Part shown: positions 1 to 7,904 of the stretch, piece after piece
How the letters are laid out: every line of letters starts with the position of its first letter
Position numbering within the stretch: the stretch's first letter is position 1
Source of the DNA: CAADGU01 sp964581605
Lineage (GTDB): Bacteria; Chloroflexota; Anaerolineae; Promineifilales; Promineifilaceae
Direction of reading: 5' to 3'
Assembly (NCBI GenBank): GCA_964581605.1
Contig: CAZOPF010000047.1
Coordinates: forward strand, 1 to 42,878
Length of the DNA stretch: 42,878 nucleotides
Notes under the pieces: model-generated
Database searches by the model: none
What the model saw: only the letters and a program-made list of their open reading frames with translations
What the model was told of the DNA's origin: nothing
Program-made: the position numbers and the translations under genes

Positions 1-85
1 CTACATCGGAGGCGTTTTCCACAAACAGGCCAATGGTTGGCCGCTTACGGCCGGCGCTTTGGTTGTCCTGGTTCTTGTGCTGCAT
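1..85 (-). CDS. N-terminus of a periplasmic-binding/LacI-type sensor protein (partial)
   Basis: The minus strand opens at an ATG at 85-83 and reads 28 codons to the window edge without a stop. The end of the fragment, RKRPTIGLFVENASDV, resembles the first beta strand of LacI/periplasmic-binding-protein-like domains (typically RPTIGVLV). No helix-turn-helix precedes it, so this would be a sensor module without the LacI DNA-binding domain, of the kind fused to signalling domains in some bacteria. A purine-rich AAAGGA lies about 10 bases upstream of the ATG. Only 28 residues are visible, so the family call is tentative. It follows the homoserine kinase gene on the same strand, 62 bases away. Confidence 0.4.
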   Translation of the reverse strand, partial: MQHKNQDNQSAGRKRPTIGLFVENASDV

Positions 86-147
86 GGCACATTTATCCTT
101 TACCAGTACGACTTGTTGATAAGTGTAATGCGATTTGCTAAATCGCG

Positions 148-1074
148 TTACGGTTCCGCTGTTATTGAGCTGCCCGTACTGCTCATGTCCAATATCCAGG
201 TGCGGCTGGATAGACCGACGGCCGTGAACACGGCCGTGACTGCCTCCCCAATACGTTCATGTCCCTCTGGGGCAAAGGCGATCAGGCTGGGGCCGGCACC
301 ACTGAGGGCGACTCCTTTGGCCCCGGCCGTTTGGGCCGCCACAAATGCCTGCGCCATGCCGGGGATGAGCGGAATACGGTACGGTTGGTGCAGGGTGTCT
401 TGCATGGCGATGGCCAGCAAATCGTAATCGGCCGTTTGCAGAGCGCGAATGACCAGCGGCGTGCGGGCGGCGTTGAAAATAGCGTCGTGGCGCGAAACGT
501 GTGTGGGCAGGGCGGCGCGGGCTTCTCTGGTAAGCAGGTGAAAGTCGGGTAACACGACCACCGCTTTCAGGTTGGGTAGGCTAAATCGTTCTACATGCAA
601 ACCATTTTCGTGAGCGACGCCCAAGACCAGCCCGCCATAAAATGCTGGGGCTACATTGTCCGGGTGCCCTTCTTTTTCGGCCGCAAAGTACAAAATCTGG
701 GCGCGGGTAAACGGCCGTCCCACCAGTTCATTGGCCGCCAACATCCCGCCCAGCACGGCCGTAGAACTGCTGCCCAGCCCACTGCCCACGGGGATGGCAT
801 TTTCCTGGTGAATGTGGAGAGCGGACGGCCGTTGGCCCACTTTCTCAAAGATGATATTGGCGCACTGATACACCAGGTTGGTCTCGTCCGTGGCAACTTT
901 GTGGGCATCCACACCGCTAACGGTGATGGTGAGGGAGGGGGTAGCGGGGGAGGGGGATACGGCCGTGAACCTTATATGATTGTGCAACGCCAGCGCCAGC
1001 CCGAGGCAATCAAACCCCGGCCCCAAATTGGCCGAAGTCGCCGGAATAGAAACCGCCACCTCAGCTATTTTCAT
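148..1074 (-). CDS. thrB: Homoserine kinase (ThrB), GHMP family
   Basis: It phosphorylates L-homoserine with ATP to O-phosphohomoserine, the substrate of threonine synthase, in the cytoplasm. The protein begins with the ThrB signature PATSANLGPGFDCLGLAL, carries the GHMP ATP-binding loop VGSGLGSSSTAVLGG near residue 100 and ends with the glycine-rich motif GVALSGAGPSLIAF. From the ATG at 1074 it is 308 residues, the usual length. Upstream in-frame ATGs at 1116 and 1086 would add a tail outside the family consensus; the 1074 start has GGCGG six bases upstream. The partner threonine synthase lies about 22 kb away at 23198, so the pathway is split. It carries about six copies of the ACGGCCGT octamer. 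Confidence 0.93.
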   Translation of the reverse strand: MKIAEVAVSIPATSANLGPGFDCLGLALALHNHIRFTAVSPSPATPSLTITVSGVDAHKVATDETNLVYQCANIIFEKVGQRPSALHIHQENAIPVGSGLGSSSTAVLGGMLAANELVGRPFTRAQILYFAAEKEGHPDNVAPAFYGGLVLGVAHENGLHVERFSLPNLKAVVVLPDFHLLTREARAALPTHVSRHDAIFNAARTPLVIRALQTADYDLLAIAMQDTLHQPYRIPLIPGMAQAFVAAQTAGAKGVALSGAGPSLIAFAPEGHERIGEAVTAVFTAVGLSSRTWILDMSSTGSSITAEP

Positions 1075-1223
1075 TTTGACCGCCATTGCTGTGAATGAAT
1101 TCACAGGCTGATACAAAAAATGTGCTAAAGCACGTTACATGTGGCACAACCAAACAGGGCACATGGGGAACTCCTATAATCGTTTCTACCATGCCCTCCA
1201 TTTTACGTTAGAATGGAAAATGA

Positions 1224-1265
1224 TTCACCGTTTACCGTTCACTGTTTACTGTTCACTGCTCACTG
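1224..1265. repeat. Heptamer tandem repeat, CAGTAAG family
   Basis: Six consecutive seven-base units of form YTYACYG (TTCACCG, TTTACCG, TTCACTG, TTTACTG, TTCACTG, CTCACTG). The reverse complement is CRGTRAR, the same family as the arrays at 29303-29392 and 41001-41158. It lies just upstream of the methyltransferase and argues that the longer in-frame start at 1213 is not the real start. Confidence 0.8.
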
Positions 1266-1329
1266 GAAACCCTTGTCACCTCTTCAGCCCCTCACCCCCT
1301 CGCCCCTGCCGCCGCCTTCTGAGCGGCGC

Positions 1330-2538
1330 ATGGCCCTGCGCGTGAGCCCGGCGGCCGAGCGGGCCATGCGCGGCGGGCATCCCTGGCTCTTTGCCGAGGC
1401 CATTCGCCACCAATCCTTTGCCGGTAAGCCGGGCGACCTGGCGGTGATTTTTGACCAGAAACGCCGTTTCCTGGCGGTGGGGTTGTACGATCCCCATTCG
1501 CCCATTCGGGTGCGCATTTTGCAGGTGGGGGAGCAGGCCAGTATTGACGGTGAATGGTTTGCGGAAAAGGTGGCAACGGCCGTCGCCCGGCGCGCCCCCC
1601 TTGCCCAACCCCACACCACCGGCTACCGGCTGATTCACGGCGAAAACGATGGGCTGCCCGGCCTGGTGGTGGATCGGTATGACCGGACGTTGGTGATGAA
1701 GCTGTATACGGCCGTCTGGCTGCCCCATTTGCGTGATGTGCTGGATGGACTGACGGCCGTCACCCAGCCCCAACGCATCATCCTGCGCCTTAGCCGTTTT
1801 GCCCAACGTCACCCGGAACACCTGTACGGGCTGGAAAACGGGCAGCTTTTGGCCGGTGAACGGCTTAAAGAGCCTCTCAAAGAGCCGGTGAAGTTTCTGG
1901 AAAATGGGCTGCATTTTGAAGTAGATGTGGTACACGGCCAGAAAACCGGTTTTTTTCTGGATCAACGGGAGAACCGGGCCAGAGTAGAGCAGTTAACGGC
2001 CGGGAAGCGCGTGTTGAACGTGTTTGCCTACACGGGCGGTTTTTCGCTCTATGCGGCGCGGGGTGGGGCCAGCCAGGTGATCAGCACCGACCTGAGCCAG
2101 CCGGCCCTGGCCGCCGCCATGCGCAACTTCAAACGCAATCAGGATCAGACGGCCGTCGCGGCCTGTGAGCATGAAGTGTTGGTGGGCGATGCTTTTCAGG
2201 CGTTACGGCAGCTTCGGGAAACGCGGCGGCTGTTTGATGTGGTTATCATTGACCCGCCCTCGTTTGCCAAGCGGCAAGATGAGGTGGAACGCGCGCTCAC
2301 GGCCTACGGCCGTCTGGCCCGGCTCGGCCTGGGTGTCCTAAAGCCCGGTGGCACGCTGGTGATGGCCTCTTGCTCCAGCCATGTCACGGCCGACCTGTTT
2401 TTTCAAACGATACATCAGGCAGCGGGGCGGGCAGGACGGCCGTTGCAAGAAATCGAACGCACCGGCCATCCACTCGATCACCCCATCACCTTCCCCGAAG
2501 GGGCCTATCTCAAATGCCTGTTTGCAACAGTACGTTGA
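1330..2538 (+). CDS. Class I SAM-dependent rRNA (cytosine) methyltransferase, RlmI-like
   Basis: Predicted 23S rRNA m5C methyltransferase of the RlmI/YccW family. From the ATG at 1330 it has 403 residues (E. coli RlmI has 396). The first 75 residues form a PUA-like RNA-binding module (ALRVSPAAERAMRGGHPWLF, then the strand QKRRFLAVGLYDP). Next come the middle-domain motif GENDGLPGLVVDRYD, the SAM-binding motif VLNVFAYTGGFSLYAARGGA and the catalytic-domain motif IIDPPSFAK. An in-frame ATG at 1213 would add 39 residues translated through a tandem heptamer repeat and is rejected; no clear Shine-Dalgarno sequence precedes 1330, so the exact start is uncertain. It is a single-gene unit. Confidence 0.88.
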   Translation: MALRVSPAAERAMRGGHPWLFAEAIRHQSFAGKPGDLAVIFDQKRRFLAVGLYDPHSPIRVRILQVGEQASIDGEWFAEKVATAVARRAPLAQPHTTGYRLIHGENDGLPGLVVDRYDRTLVMKLYTAVWLPHLRDVLDGLTAVTQPQRIILRLSRFAQRHPEHLYGLENGQLLAGERLKEPLKEPVKFLENGLHFEVDVVHGQKTGFFLDQRENRARVEQLTAGKRVLNVFAYTGGFSLYAARGGASQVISTDLSQPALAAAMRNFKRNQDQTAVAACEHEVLVGDAFQALRQLRETRRLFDVVIIDPPSFAKRQDEVERALTAYGRLARLGLGVLKPGGTLVMASCSSHVTADLFFQTIHQAAGRAGRPLQEIERTGHPLDHPITFPEGAYLKCLFATVR

Positions 2539-2547
2539 CGGGCGCGG

Positions 2548-2599
2548 CAGGCACGGAGCAAAGGTCATTGGTAAATCCAGGTTCAGTGCCCCGTGCCTG
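2548..2599. repeat. Inverted repeat 3' of the methyltransferase gene
   Basis: CAGGCACGG (2548-2556) is the exact reverse complement of CCGTGCCTG (2591-2599). A second short dyad, CAGTGCC/GGCACTG (2584-2605), overlaps the right arm. There is no T-run, so it is either a processing hairpin or an intergenic repeat. Confidence 0.5.
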
Positions 2600-2625
2600 G
2601 CACTGCAAACCATACAATCTCTCAT

Positions 2626-2670
2626 TTGATTCTCGCCCTAATCGTGCTAAAATTAGAACATGAGTTCTAA
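2626..2670 (+). promoter_or_regulatory. Predicted promoter with LexA-box-like palindrome over the start codon
   Basis: TTGATT (2626-2631), 16 bases, then TAAAAT (2648-2653) form a sigma-70-like promoter whose start point would fall at or next to the ATG at 2660, implying a leaderless mRNA; no Shine-Dalgarno sequence is present. The perfect palindrome TTAGAAC-ATGA-GTTCTAA (2653-2670) spans the -10 edge and the start codon. Its core GAAC-N4-GTTC matches the Gram-positive LexA (SOS) box consensus. Binding by LexA is inference. Confidence 0.45.
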
Positions 2671-3400
2671 TATCTGGTATCCCTCTATGCCACAAGGGCC
2701 GGGCACGGCCGGTATTTATCCCCCTGCCTGGCCTCCAGAAGCAGAAGAAGACGCCTGGTACGAACTCCCGGAAGACGACGATTGGTTTGACGACGAAGGA
2801 TACGGGGATACCGAATGGCGTGCCCCCTCACCGCCAGGTATGCCGGCCGTCATTATCGTGGCGCTGATCGTTGTGCTGGTGATGATTGGCGGCGTGGTGC
2901 ATCTGTCCGGGCAGGTTGCCAAAGGGGAGCAGATTGTCAACCTGCCGCCCACCGGCAGCGGCGGCCCGGTGAGCCAGTTATATGTAGCCGAGCCAACCAT
3001 TGTCACCGCCCCCTATGACAATTACACCATCACCCAAGGCCCACATGGGCAATCTTACGGCCACCTGGCAATTGATCTGGCCGCCGGGCGTGGTGAAGCT
3101 GTCAAATCACCCATCAACGGTTTTGTCACCAATTTGTATGTGGATGAGTATGGCAACACAACGCTGGTGATCGAGAATGACGTATACGCCGTGACCATGC
3201 TGCACGGCGATTTTGCTGTGTCTGTTGGCGACGAATTACGCGCCGGGCAGACGGTGGGCACAGAGGGAAACAATGGCTATACGATGGATTTCCTGGGGAA
3301 TTTGTGTTACGGCCGTACCTACTGTGGCAACCACACCCACCTCAACATCTACGACAAACGCATCCAGGCGAATGTGAACCCGCTTGATTTGATCCAGTAA
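2660..3400 (+). CDS. M23 family peptidoglycan metallopeptidase, membrane anchored
   Basis: 246 residues. An acidic, Pro/Trp-rich cytoplasmic N-terminus (1-60) is followed by one transmembrane segment (about 63-83, PAVIIVALIVVLVMIGGVV) and an extracytoplasmic LytM/M23 endopeptidase domain (about 125-246). Zinc-site motifs are present: H135xxxD139 in GHLAIDLAAG and H225xH227 in NHTHLNI. A cysteine pair (216, 222) could form a disulfide. Family members cleave peptide cross-links in peptidoglycan; this one probably acts outside the membrane. It appears leaderless and its start codon sits in a LexA-box-like palindrome. The stop codon runs directly into the palindromic repeat at 3398-3465. Confidence 0.88.
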   Translation: MSSNIWYPSMPQGPGTAGIYPPAWPPEAEEDAWYELPEDDDWFDDEGYGDTEWRAPSPPGMPAVIIVALIVVLVMIGGVVHLSGQVAKGEQIVNLPPTGSGGPVSQLYVAEPTIVTAPYDNYTITQGPHGQSYGHLAIDLAAGRGEAVKSPINGFVTNLYVDEYGNTTLVIENDVYAVTMLHGDFAVSVGDELRAGQTVGTEGNNGYTMDFLGNLCYGRTYCGNHTHLNIYDKRIQANVNPLDLIQ

Positions 3401-3465
3401 TCGGTTATCGGTGAATGGTAATCGGTAAACGACTTACCAATAACCGATTACTGATAACCGGTCAC
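3398..3465. repeat. Palindromic short-word repeat, TCGGTAA family
   Basis: Iterated words ATCGGTT/ATCGGTA/TCGGTGA on the left and the complements TACCAATAACCGAT and ACTGATAACCG on the right form an imperfect inverted repeat between the convergent M23 and TPR genes. The stop codon of the M23 gene is part of the first unit. A related element is at 38585-38640. Confidence 0.7.
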
Positions 3466-4124
3466 TCCTCATCCTGAAACTGCCGATCCAACTCTTCCAA
3501 CAACTGCGCGGCTTCTACCAATTTATCCAGCGGGTTCACTTCGCCGGTGAAGTAGCGGTAATCGGCGGGCATCAAATCCAGCGTATGCACAATGTCGTCA
3601 TACTTTGTTTTCAGCGCAGGCGGCGTGACGCCAAAAGCAGCGGCGGCATCGGCACGGCTGATTTTGATGAAGTTGATTTTGGCAACGGCGTAAGCAATGG
3701 CAGCGGCCCACAGTTCCGGTTTAGGGGTGCGCAACGGCCGTCGCCCCACCGTAATGCGATACTCCAGCCACATCTGCATCCCCTTCCCAATCTGCTCAAT
3801 GGGCATTTCCAGCTTCTTCATGCCTTCAATAAGAGCGACCTCCACATCATCCAATGCGGCGGAGAAGAGGCGCTCAAAACGAGCAGCCACATCACTGTTT
3901 GTCTCAGTTTGCAGGTAACCCCCCATCGCCTCCATCGCCTGGTCATAATGGCCGCCACGTGTATAAGCACGGGTCAAATTCAGATGATAATCCGGGTTAT
4001 CGGGCGCGGCTTTAATCGCCCCGGCAAACGACTCTACCGCTTTCTCGATTTCCCACGCTTCATAGTGAGCCAAACCTTCTTTATTCAGTTGAAATGCTTT
4101 ATTGCGTTCGGCTTGTGTTGTCAT
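3462..4124 (-). CDS. TPR-repeat protein of unknown function
   Basis: From the ATG at 4124 the product has 220 residues and no signal peptide or membrane segment, so it is cytoplasmic. Residues about 10-75 fit two tetratricopeptide repeats (LNKEGLAHYEAWEIEKAVESF; DYHLNLTRAYTRGGHYDQAMEAM). The C-terminal half (LEYRITVGRRPLRTPKPELWAAAIAYAVAKI, then DAAAAFGVTPPALK) is predominantly helical, looks like a helix-turn-helix-like segment, and I do not recognise it as a named domain. A GTG at 4151 would add nine residues. No function can be assigned beyond a probable protein-interaction scaffold. The downstream neighbour on the same strand order is the zinc-ribbon protein at 4214, whose stop lies 90 bases upstream of this start. 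Confidence 0.7.
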   Translation of the reverse strand: MTTQAERNKAFQLNKEGLAHYEAWEIEKAVESFAGAIKAAPDNPDYHLNLTRAYTRGGHYDQAMEAMGGYLQTETNSDVAARFERLFSAALDDVEVALIEGMKKLEMPIEQIGKGMQMWLEYRITVGRRPLRTPKPELWAAAIAYAVAKINFIKISRADAAAAFGVTPPALKTKYDDIVHTLDLMPADYRYFTGEVNPLDKLVEAAQLLEELDRQFQDEE

Positions 4125-4213
4125 GATGTTGGCCCAATCCCTATCCTTCACGCCTTATTTACATCGGATGATGCCCGCATTGTACAAAGCGGGAAAAGTA
4201 GCGTCAAGGAAAG

Positions 4214-4969
4214 TCAAGGCGAGAGTGGCTGAAAACTGTCTAGGATGGAGTTTCGCTCTGAAGCCGGCGCCTCTGCCGCCGGGCCACAAACAGCCACCCA
4301 GTAAAATGCCTGTGGGGGCAAATGCAACTGCACCTGGCAGCGCCACAACCCACCAGAAATCGGAATAGTTTGTTGGTAATTGATTTGTTCATAGCCGGTG
4401 TGATGGGTTGATTGGGTCACATTAGTCACGGCATCCTGTTTCGACACGGCCGTATACATCGCGTGAGAGTCTGTTACGGCGTTTCCCATCCCTACCAGCG
4501 CGATCCACTCCCGGCCGTCCGGTGCGCTGGCCAGCAGATGCGGCCATATCTCCTCAGCCGGAAGGAATAAAGCCGTCAAGACAGCTTGCGTGTTTGGGCG
4601 ATTCAGGTGTTGGCGGAAGGCCAATTCCTGTGTGGCAAAAGCCCACTGCCAGCGCGGTGGCAGTTTGAGTGCGTATTGATCGTCAGGGGCGGTCACGGCC
4701 GTCCAGCCCGGCAATCTGGGCGTATCCGGGTTCGTTTGCAGAAGGGGGCGCTGTGCTAAAGCGTATGTTAACCAGACGAGAAGCAGCAGGAGCACGGCCG
4801 TGCCCCCCGCCAGATAGGCCACCATACGGAAAGAAACCGATGGCAAGGTCATGGCGGCCGCCTGTGCCGCTGGCACATCCTTTCCGGCCACCAGACGCGC
4901 CCCACATTGCCAGCAAACCACATCATCGGGCAAGAGTGCCTGCCCGCAGCGTTCACATTTGGCCGCCAA
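4214..4969 (-). CDS. Zinc-ribbon membrane protein of unknown function
   Basis: The chosen start is TTG at 4969, preceded closely by AAAGGGGGG; a GTG at 4996 is in frame and would add nine residues. A double-CxxC zinc ribbon (CERCG and CWQCG) occupies the first 25 residues, followed by one transmembrane helix (RMVAYLAGGTAVLLLLLVWLTYAL) and an about 170-residue extracytoplasmic domain starting GWTAVTAPDDQYALKLPPRWQW. The 'ribbon-TM-sensor domain' layout is common in Chloroflexota proteins of unknown role; the outer domain (lipoprotein-like PsbP/DUF-style fold is possible) is not recognised. Expressed divergently from the histidine kinase at 5265. Confidence 0.65.
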   Translation of the reverse strand: MAAKCERCGQALLPDDVVCWQCGARLVAGKDVPAAQAAAMTLPSVSFRMVAYLAGGTAVLLLLLVWLTYALAQRPLLQTNPDTPRLPGWTAVTAPDDQYALKLPPRWQWAFATQELAFRQHLNRPNTQAVLTALFLPAEEIWPHLLASAPDGREWIALVGMGNAVTDSHAMYTAVSKQDAVTNVTQSTHHTGYEQINYQQTIPISGGLWRCQVQLHLPPQAFYWVAVCGPAAEAPASERNSILDSFQPLSP

Positions 4970-5161
4970 ACGCCCCCCCTTTGGCAAAGGGTACACAAGT
5001 CCTATTGTTGCGCCTCATGCCGATTCGTAAACTCCTCATTGACGTGGAGAAGTGTTCCCCTATTTTGATCATCAATTTCAGAAACAAGTATAGTTGAATG
5101 GTTTAACTGCAAGCAATTATTTCGCATTTATCCCCATATCCTCCTTTTTCTCCTCTTCCCG

Positions 5162-5193
5162 CAAAGAGCCTTGCTACCCGGCAAGGCTCTTTG
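5162..5193. terminator. Strong hairpin in the leader of the histidine kinase gene
   Basis: CAAAGAGCCTTGC (5162-5174) pairs perfectly with GCAAGGCTCTTTG (5181-5193) around a six-base loop. It looks like an intrinsic terminator but has only TTT on the plus side. It lies between divergent genes, where no upstream gene needs termination, so an attenuator or a terminator of an unseen short transcript is possible. Confidence 0.5.
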
Positions 5194-5264
5194 TATTCTG
5201 CCGTTTTACACTTTTGTTACAATTTCCTCCTTCGCGGTTCACAAATTTCCGTTACACTCCGTCT

Positions 5265-6713
5265 ATGCTCAAAACCTTACGCAGTCGGCTGCTGGTTTCC
5301 TACGTGGTGGTCATTCTCATCGCTCTGGTAGTGGTGGGGGCGGCTATGCTGGCCTTTGTCTCCCGGCCCAATGTGCGGTACTTTTTCACCTTGCAGCGAT
5401 TGGATGACCTGAGCCGGGTCAGCCGGAATGAATTGGTGCGGCTGCTGGGTGCCGGGGCCAATAATGAGACGATTATTCAGGTATTGGACGAAACGGCCGT
5501 GCAAAACAATGTCCGTATTCTGGTGCTGGAGGCGGCCACGCTGATCGTCATTTATGACAGCGACGTGAACGACGCCTGGTTGGGCGACACGATTCGCGCC
5601 GATGAGATTGACCGGCGTTTTCTGCCCTCCACCGACGCCAACACCGTCGCTGCCCGCTTCCAGCATGATAATGGCTCTACCTGGGTTCTCTACTCACGGT
5701 CGCTCATTTCAGACACCGGTGTAGACCGGCAAATGGTGGTCTATGCCGTGCCCGAACCAACGCCTCGTGCCTTTTTTGATGAGTTGGGCTTTGGCCGGGC
5801 GCTGGGTTGGGCCGGGTTGTTAGCAATGGTGGTGGCGGCATTGTTGGGTGGCTGGATTGCCCGGTCAGTGGTACGGCCGTTGCAAAAATTGGCCGGCGCC
5901 GCCGAAGCCATTGCGGCCGGCGATTATGAACAGCGGCTGCCCTTGCAAGGACCAGAAGAAGTGCAGCGCGTGGCCGCCAGTTTCAACACCATGTCCACGG
6001 AAGTAACTAAAACGCGCAATGCCCAACGCGACTTTGTGGCTAACGTCTCCCATGATTTGAAAACACCCATCACCTCCATTCGCGGTTGGAGCCAGGCATT
6101 ATTGGACGGAACGGCCGTAAACCCCACCGATCAGCAGCAGGCCGCGAGCATCATTTACACCGAGTCTGAACGGATGGAGCGCATGGTCAATGGGCTGCTC
6201 GACCTGGCACGTATCGAATCAGGTCAGTTCACGTTGCAACAAGAGCCAGTCAACCTGCAAACATTATTGCTATATCTGCACCAGAGCTTCCTACCCCGTG
6301 CTCAGGAACACCAAATTACACTGACACTGGCCGCCCCCACCGCATTCACTGTATGGGGCGACTATGATCGGCTGGCACAAGTGATGGGCAATCTGCTGGA
6401 CAATGCCCTGGCACACACACCGCCGGGCGGGCAGGTGCAGTTGGGGTTAACCCGCCAGGGCGAAAATGCAGTGGACATCTGGGTGAAGGACACTGGTAAA
6501 GGTATCCCTACGGAAGAATTGAACCGCATTTTTGAACGATTTTATCAGGTGGACAAGTCCAGAATGCGGGGCAACGGCCGTGACGGTTCCGGTTTGGGGC
6601 TGGCTATTGTGCAAGAGTTGGTGCAATTGCATCACGGCCGTGTGTTGGCGCACAGCGAAGTGGGCCAGGGCAGCCTGTTTATTGTGCGCCTGCCTTTAGG
6701 TGGTAATGGGTGA
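5265..6713 (+). CDS. Sensor histidine kinase (two TM, HAMP, HisKA, HATPase_c)
   Basis: 482 residues from the ATG at 5265; an in-frame ATG at 5094 would translate through the leader hairpin and is rejected. TM1 is at about 9-31 and TM2 at about 180-200, with a 145-residue extracytoplasmic sensor between them. HAMP follows (RPLQKLAGAAEAIAAGD), then HisKA with phosphoacceptor H263 in FVANVSHDLKTPITSIRGW. The ATPase N-box is GNLLDNALAHTPPGG, with G-boxes VKDTGKGIP and GSGLGLAIVQELV. It is an inner-membrane kinase related to the BaeS/WalK type. No cognate response regulator is adjacent; the nearest are the tandem pair at 7.9-9.4 kb on the other strand. The downstream region is a regulator pseudogene. 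Confidence 0.93.
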   Translation: MLKTLRSRLLVSYVVVILIALVVVGAAMLAFVSRPNVRYFFTLQRLDDLSRVSRNELVRLLGAGANNETIIQVLDETAVQNNVRILVLEAATLIVIYDSDVNDAWLGDTIRADEIDRRFLPSTDANTVAARFQHDNGSTWVLYSRSLISDTGVDRQMVVYAVPEPTPRAFFDELGFGRALGWAGLLAMVVAALLGGWIARSVVRPLQKLAGAAEAIAAGDYEQRLPLQGPEEVQRVAASFNTMSTEVTKTRNAQRDFVANVSHDLKTPITSIRGWSQALLDGTAVNPTDQQQAASIIYTESERMERMVNGLLDLARIESGQFTLQQEPVNLQTLLLYLHQSFLPRAQEHQITLTLAAPTAFTVWGDYDRLAQVMGNLLDNALAHTPPGGQVQLGLTRQGENAVDIWVKDTGKGIPTEELNRIFERFYQVDKSRMRGNGRDGSGLGLAIVQELVQLHHGRVLAHSEVGQGSLFIVRLPLGGNG

Positions 6714-6726
6714 GTCTATTGCAAGC

Positions 6727-6780
6727 GGTTCAACTTTTTATCGTCAACCCGCTATTCCTGTCGGGAAGAAAAGTTGAACC
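6727..6780. repeat. Palindrome GGTTCAACTTTT ... AAAAGTTGAACC
   Basis: Perfect 12-base arms at 6727-6738 and 6769-6780 with a 30-base loop. The same arm core (GTTCAACTTTT/AAAAGTTGAAC) recurs at 12563-12606 with a six-base loop, so this is a repeated element rather than a single terminator. Confidence 0.7.
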
Positions 6781-6798
6781 TCTGGCGATAGTTACAAT

Positions 6799-7110
6799 GG
6801 CCGCCTGGTGACGCTTACCGGCGCAGGCGGTTGTGGCAAAACATTGTGAACACCTCAGTGCCACCTCAGCGAGCCGGCCATGATACCCGCCACCAAACCC
6901 TACGGGCGGCGATTGACTGGAGCTATGAGCTGCTGACGGCCGTAGAATAAACCCTGTTCCGTTGGCTGGCGGTGTTTGAGGCGAGTTTTACGCTGGAATC
7001 GGCCGAAGCGGTCTGCATTGGCGAAGGGATTGCGGAAAAGCAAACGCCCGATTTGCTCGCCTCATTGGTAGATAAATCGCTGGTTATGGAAAAACAAACG
7101 GCCGTGCCAA
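6799..7110 (+). pseudogene. Remnant of a STAND/NB-ARC ATPase transcriptional regulator
   Basis: The reading frame from 6799 gives GRLVTLTGAGGCGKT, a P-loop typical of AfsR/LuxR-type predicted ATPase regulators, then hits TGA. After a deletion of most of the ATPase domain, a second piece reads TLRAAIDWSYELLTAVE, a TAA stop at 6948-6950, then TLFRWLAVFEASFTLESAEAVC and DLLASLVDKSLVM, the characteristic end of the NB-ARC region. Family members exceed 700 residues; here about 100 survive in at least two disconnected pieces with in-frame stops. The downstream repeat/effector region is absent. It is non-functional in this form. Confidence 0.8.
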
Positions 7111-7168
7111 CGAAGATAGTATCGCACGGGGAGAGGAGACACCTTAGAGTTTGTAAAATCGCCACCCC

Positions 7169-7831
7169 TCAGCTCTTAGCCCTCACGCCTCCCCCCTGGC
7201 CCACCAATGTTCGCAGGCGTTCCAAAAACTCGCTGAGGATAATGGCCGTGGCTCCCCATACCATATGCCCGCCTACGTCAAAATAGGGCACGGTCATTCG
7301 GTACCCTTGCCGTTCAATGATACCCTCACGGCGGTTATCGGGGTTGAGCAAATGGCTGAGTGATGGCTCCAGTAGTTCGGCCACTTCATTTTCGGCCAGC
7401 TGGAAAGACGGCCGTTCCCCACTATGTACCCACCCCACAAAGGGATGCACTTCAAAGTCTGATGGTGGAATCCAGATAGGGGTCAATTCGCCGAGGACGG
7501 TCACGGTGTACGGCCGTATCCCCACCTCCTCCTCCGTCTCTCGCAATGCTGCTTCTGCCAACGTCTCCCCCGCCTCCGCCCGCCCGCCGGGAAACGAAAT
7601 CTGCCCTGCGTGCGAGTTCAAATCATCCCGCCGCCGCGTCAGCGCCAGATGCAACTCTTCCCGGTAACAATATAACAACAGCAACACACTGCCAACCCGC
7701 GCCACACCAGGCAAATTGGTCGGGCGGCTGGCCGGGCGCGTCAGCGGCGCCATCAAATAATGCGCCGCCTGGCTGTCAAACGGGGTCAATGCCAGCGCCG
7801 CCTGGATATGGGAGAGGGTGATAGGGGGCAT
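7169..7831 (-). CDS. Nudix hydrolase, CoA pyrophosphatase-like (NudL)
   Basis: 220 residues from the ATG at 7831. An in-frame start at 7888 would translate through a palindromic repeat (7836-7904) and is rejected. The Nudix box is intact: G-RAEAG-E-TLAEAAL-RE-TEEEVGI. It is preceded by the NudL-type context LNSHAGQISFPGG, which in the family precedes the box of coenzyme-A diphosphatases. The likely reaction is hydrolysis of CoA or related nucleoside diphosphate compounds to 3',5'-ADP and phosphopantetheine, with Mg or Mn. The family usually has 190-220 residues. It follows the response-regulator pair on the same strand, separated by 67 bases of repeat. Confidence 0.85.
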   Translation of the reverse strand: MPPITLSHIQAALALTPFDSQAAHYLMAPLTRPASRPTNLPGVARVGSVLLLLYCYREELHLALTRRRDDLNSHAGQISFPGGRAEAGETLAEAALRETEEEVGIRPYTVTVLGELTPIWIPPSDFEVHPFVGWVHSGERPSFQLAENEVAELLEPSLSHLLNPDNRREGIIERQGYRMTVPYFDVGGHMVWGATAIILSEFLERLRTLVGQGGGVRAKS

Positions 7832-7835
7832 AGGC

Positions 7836-7904
7836 GATAATCCGAATAACGTAAAACGTAATCCGTCCAGCGTCGGATTACGGGTCACGGATTACGGCTC
7901 ACGG
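7836..7904. repeat. Palindromic short-word repeat, GTAATCCG family
   Basis: Words AATCCGAATAACG and CGTAATCCG on the left (perfect arm 7857-7865) and CGGATTACG (7874-7882), CGGATTACGG on the right. Fills the gap between the response regulator stop and the Nudix start. Confidence 0.7.

Noticed and set aside
59..427. Plus-strand open frame at the left end
   Set aside because: Overlaps the homoserine kinase gene in antisense; composition is that of a shadow frame.
1276..1965. Minus-strand frame opposite the methyltransferase
   Set aside because: The sense strand holds all motifs of an RlmI-like enzyme; the antisense has none.
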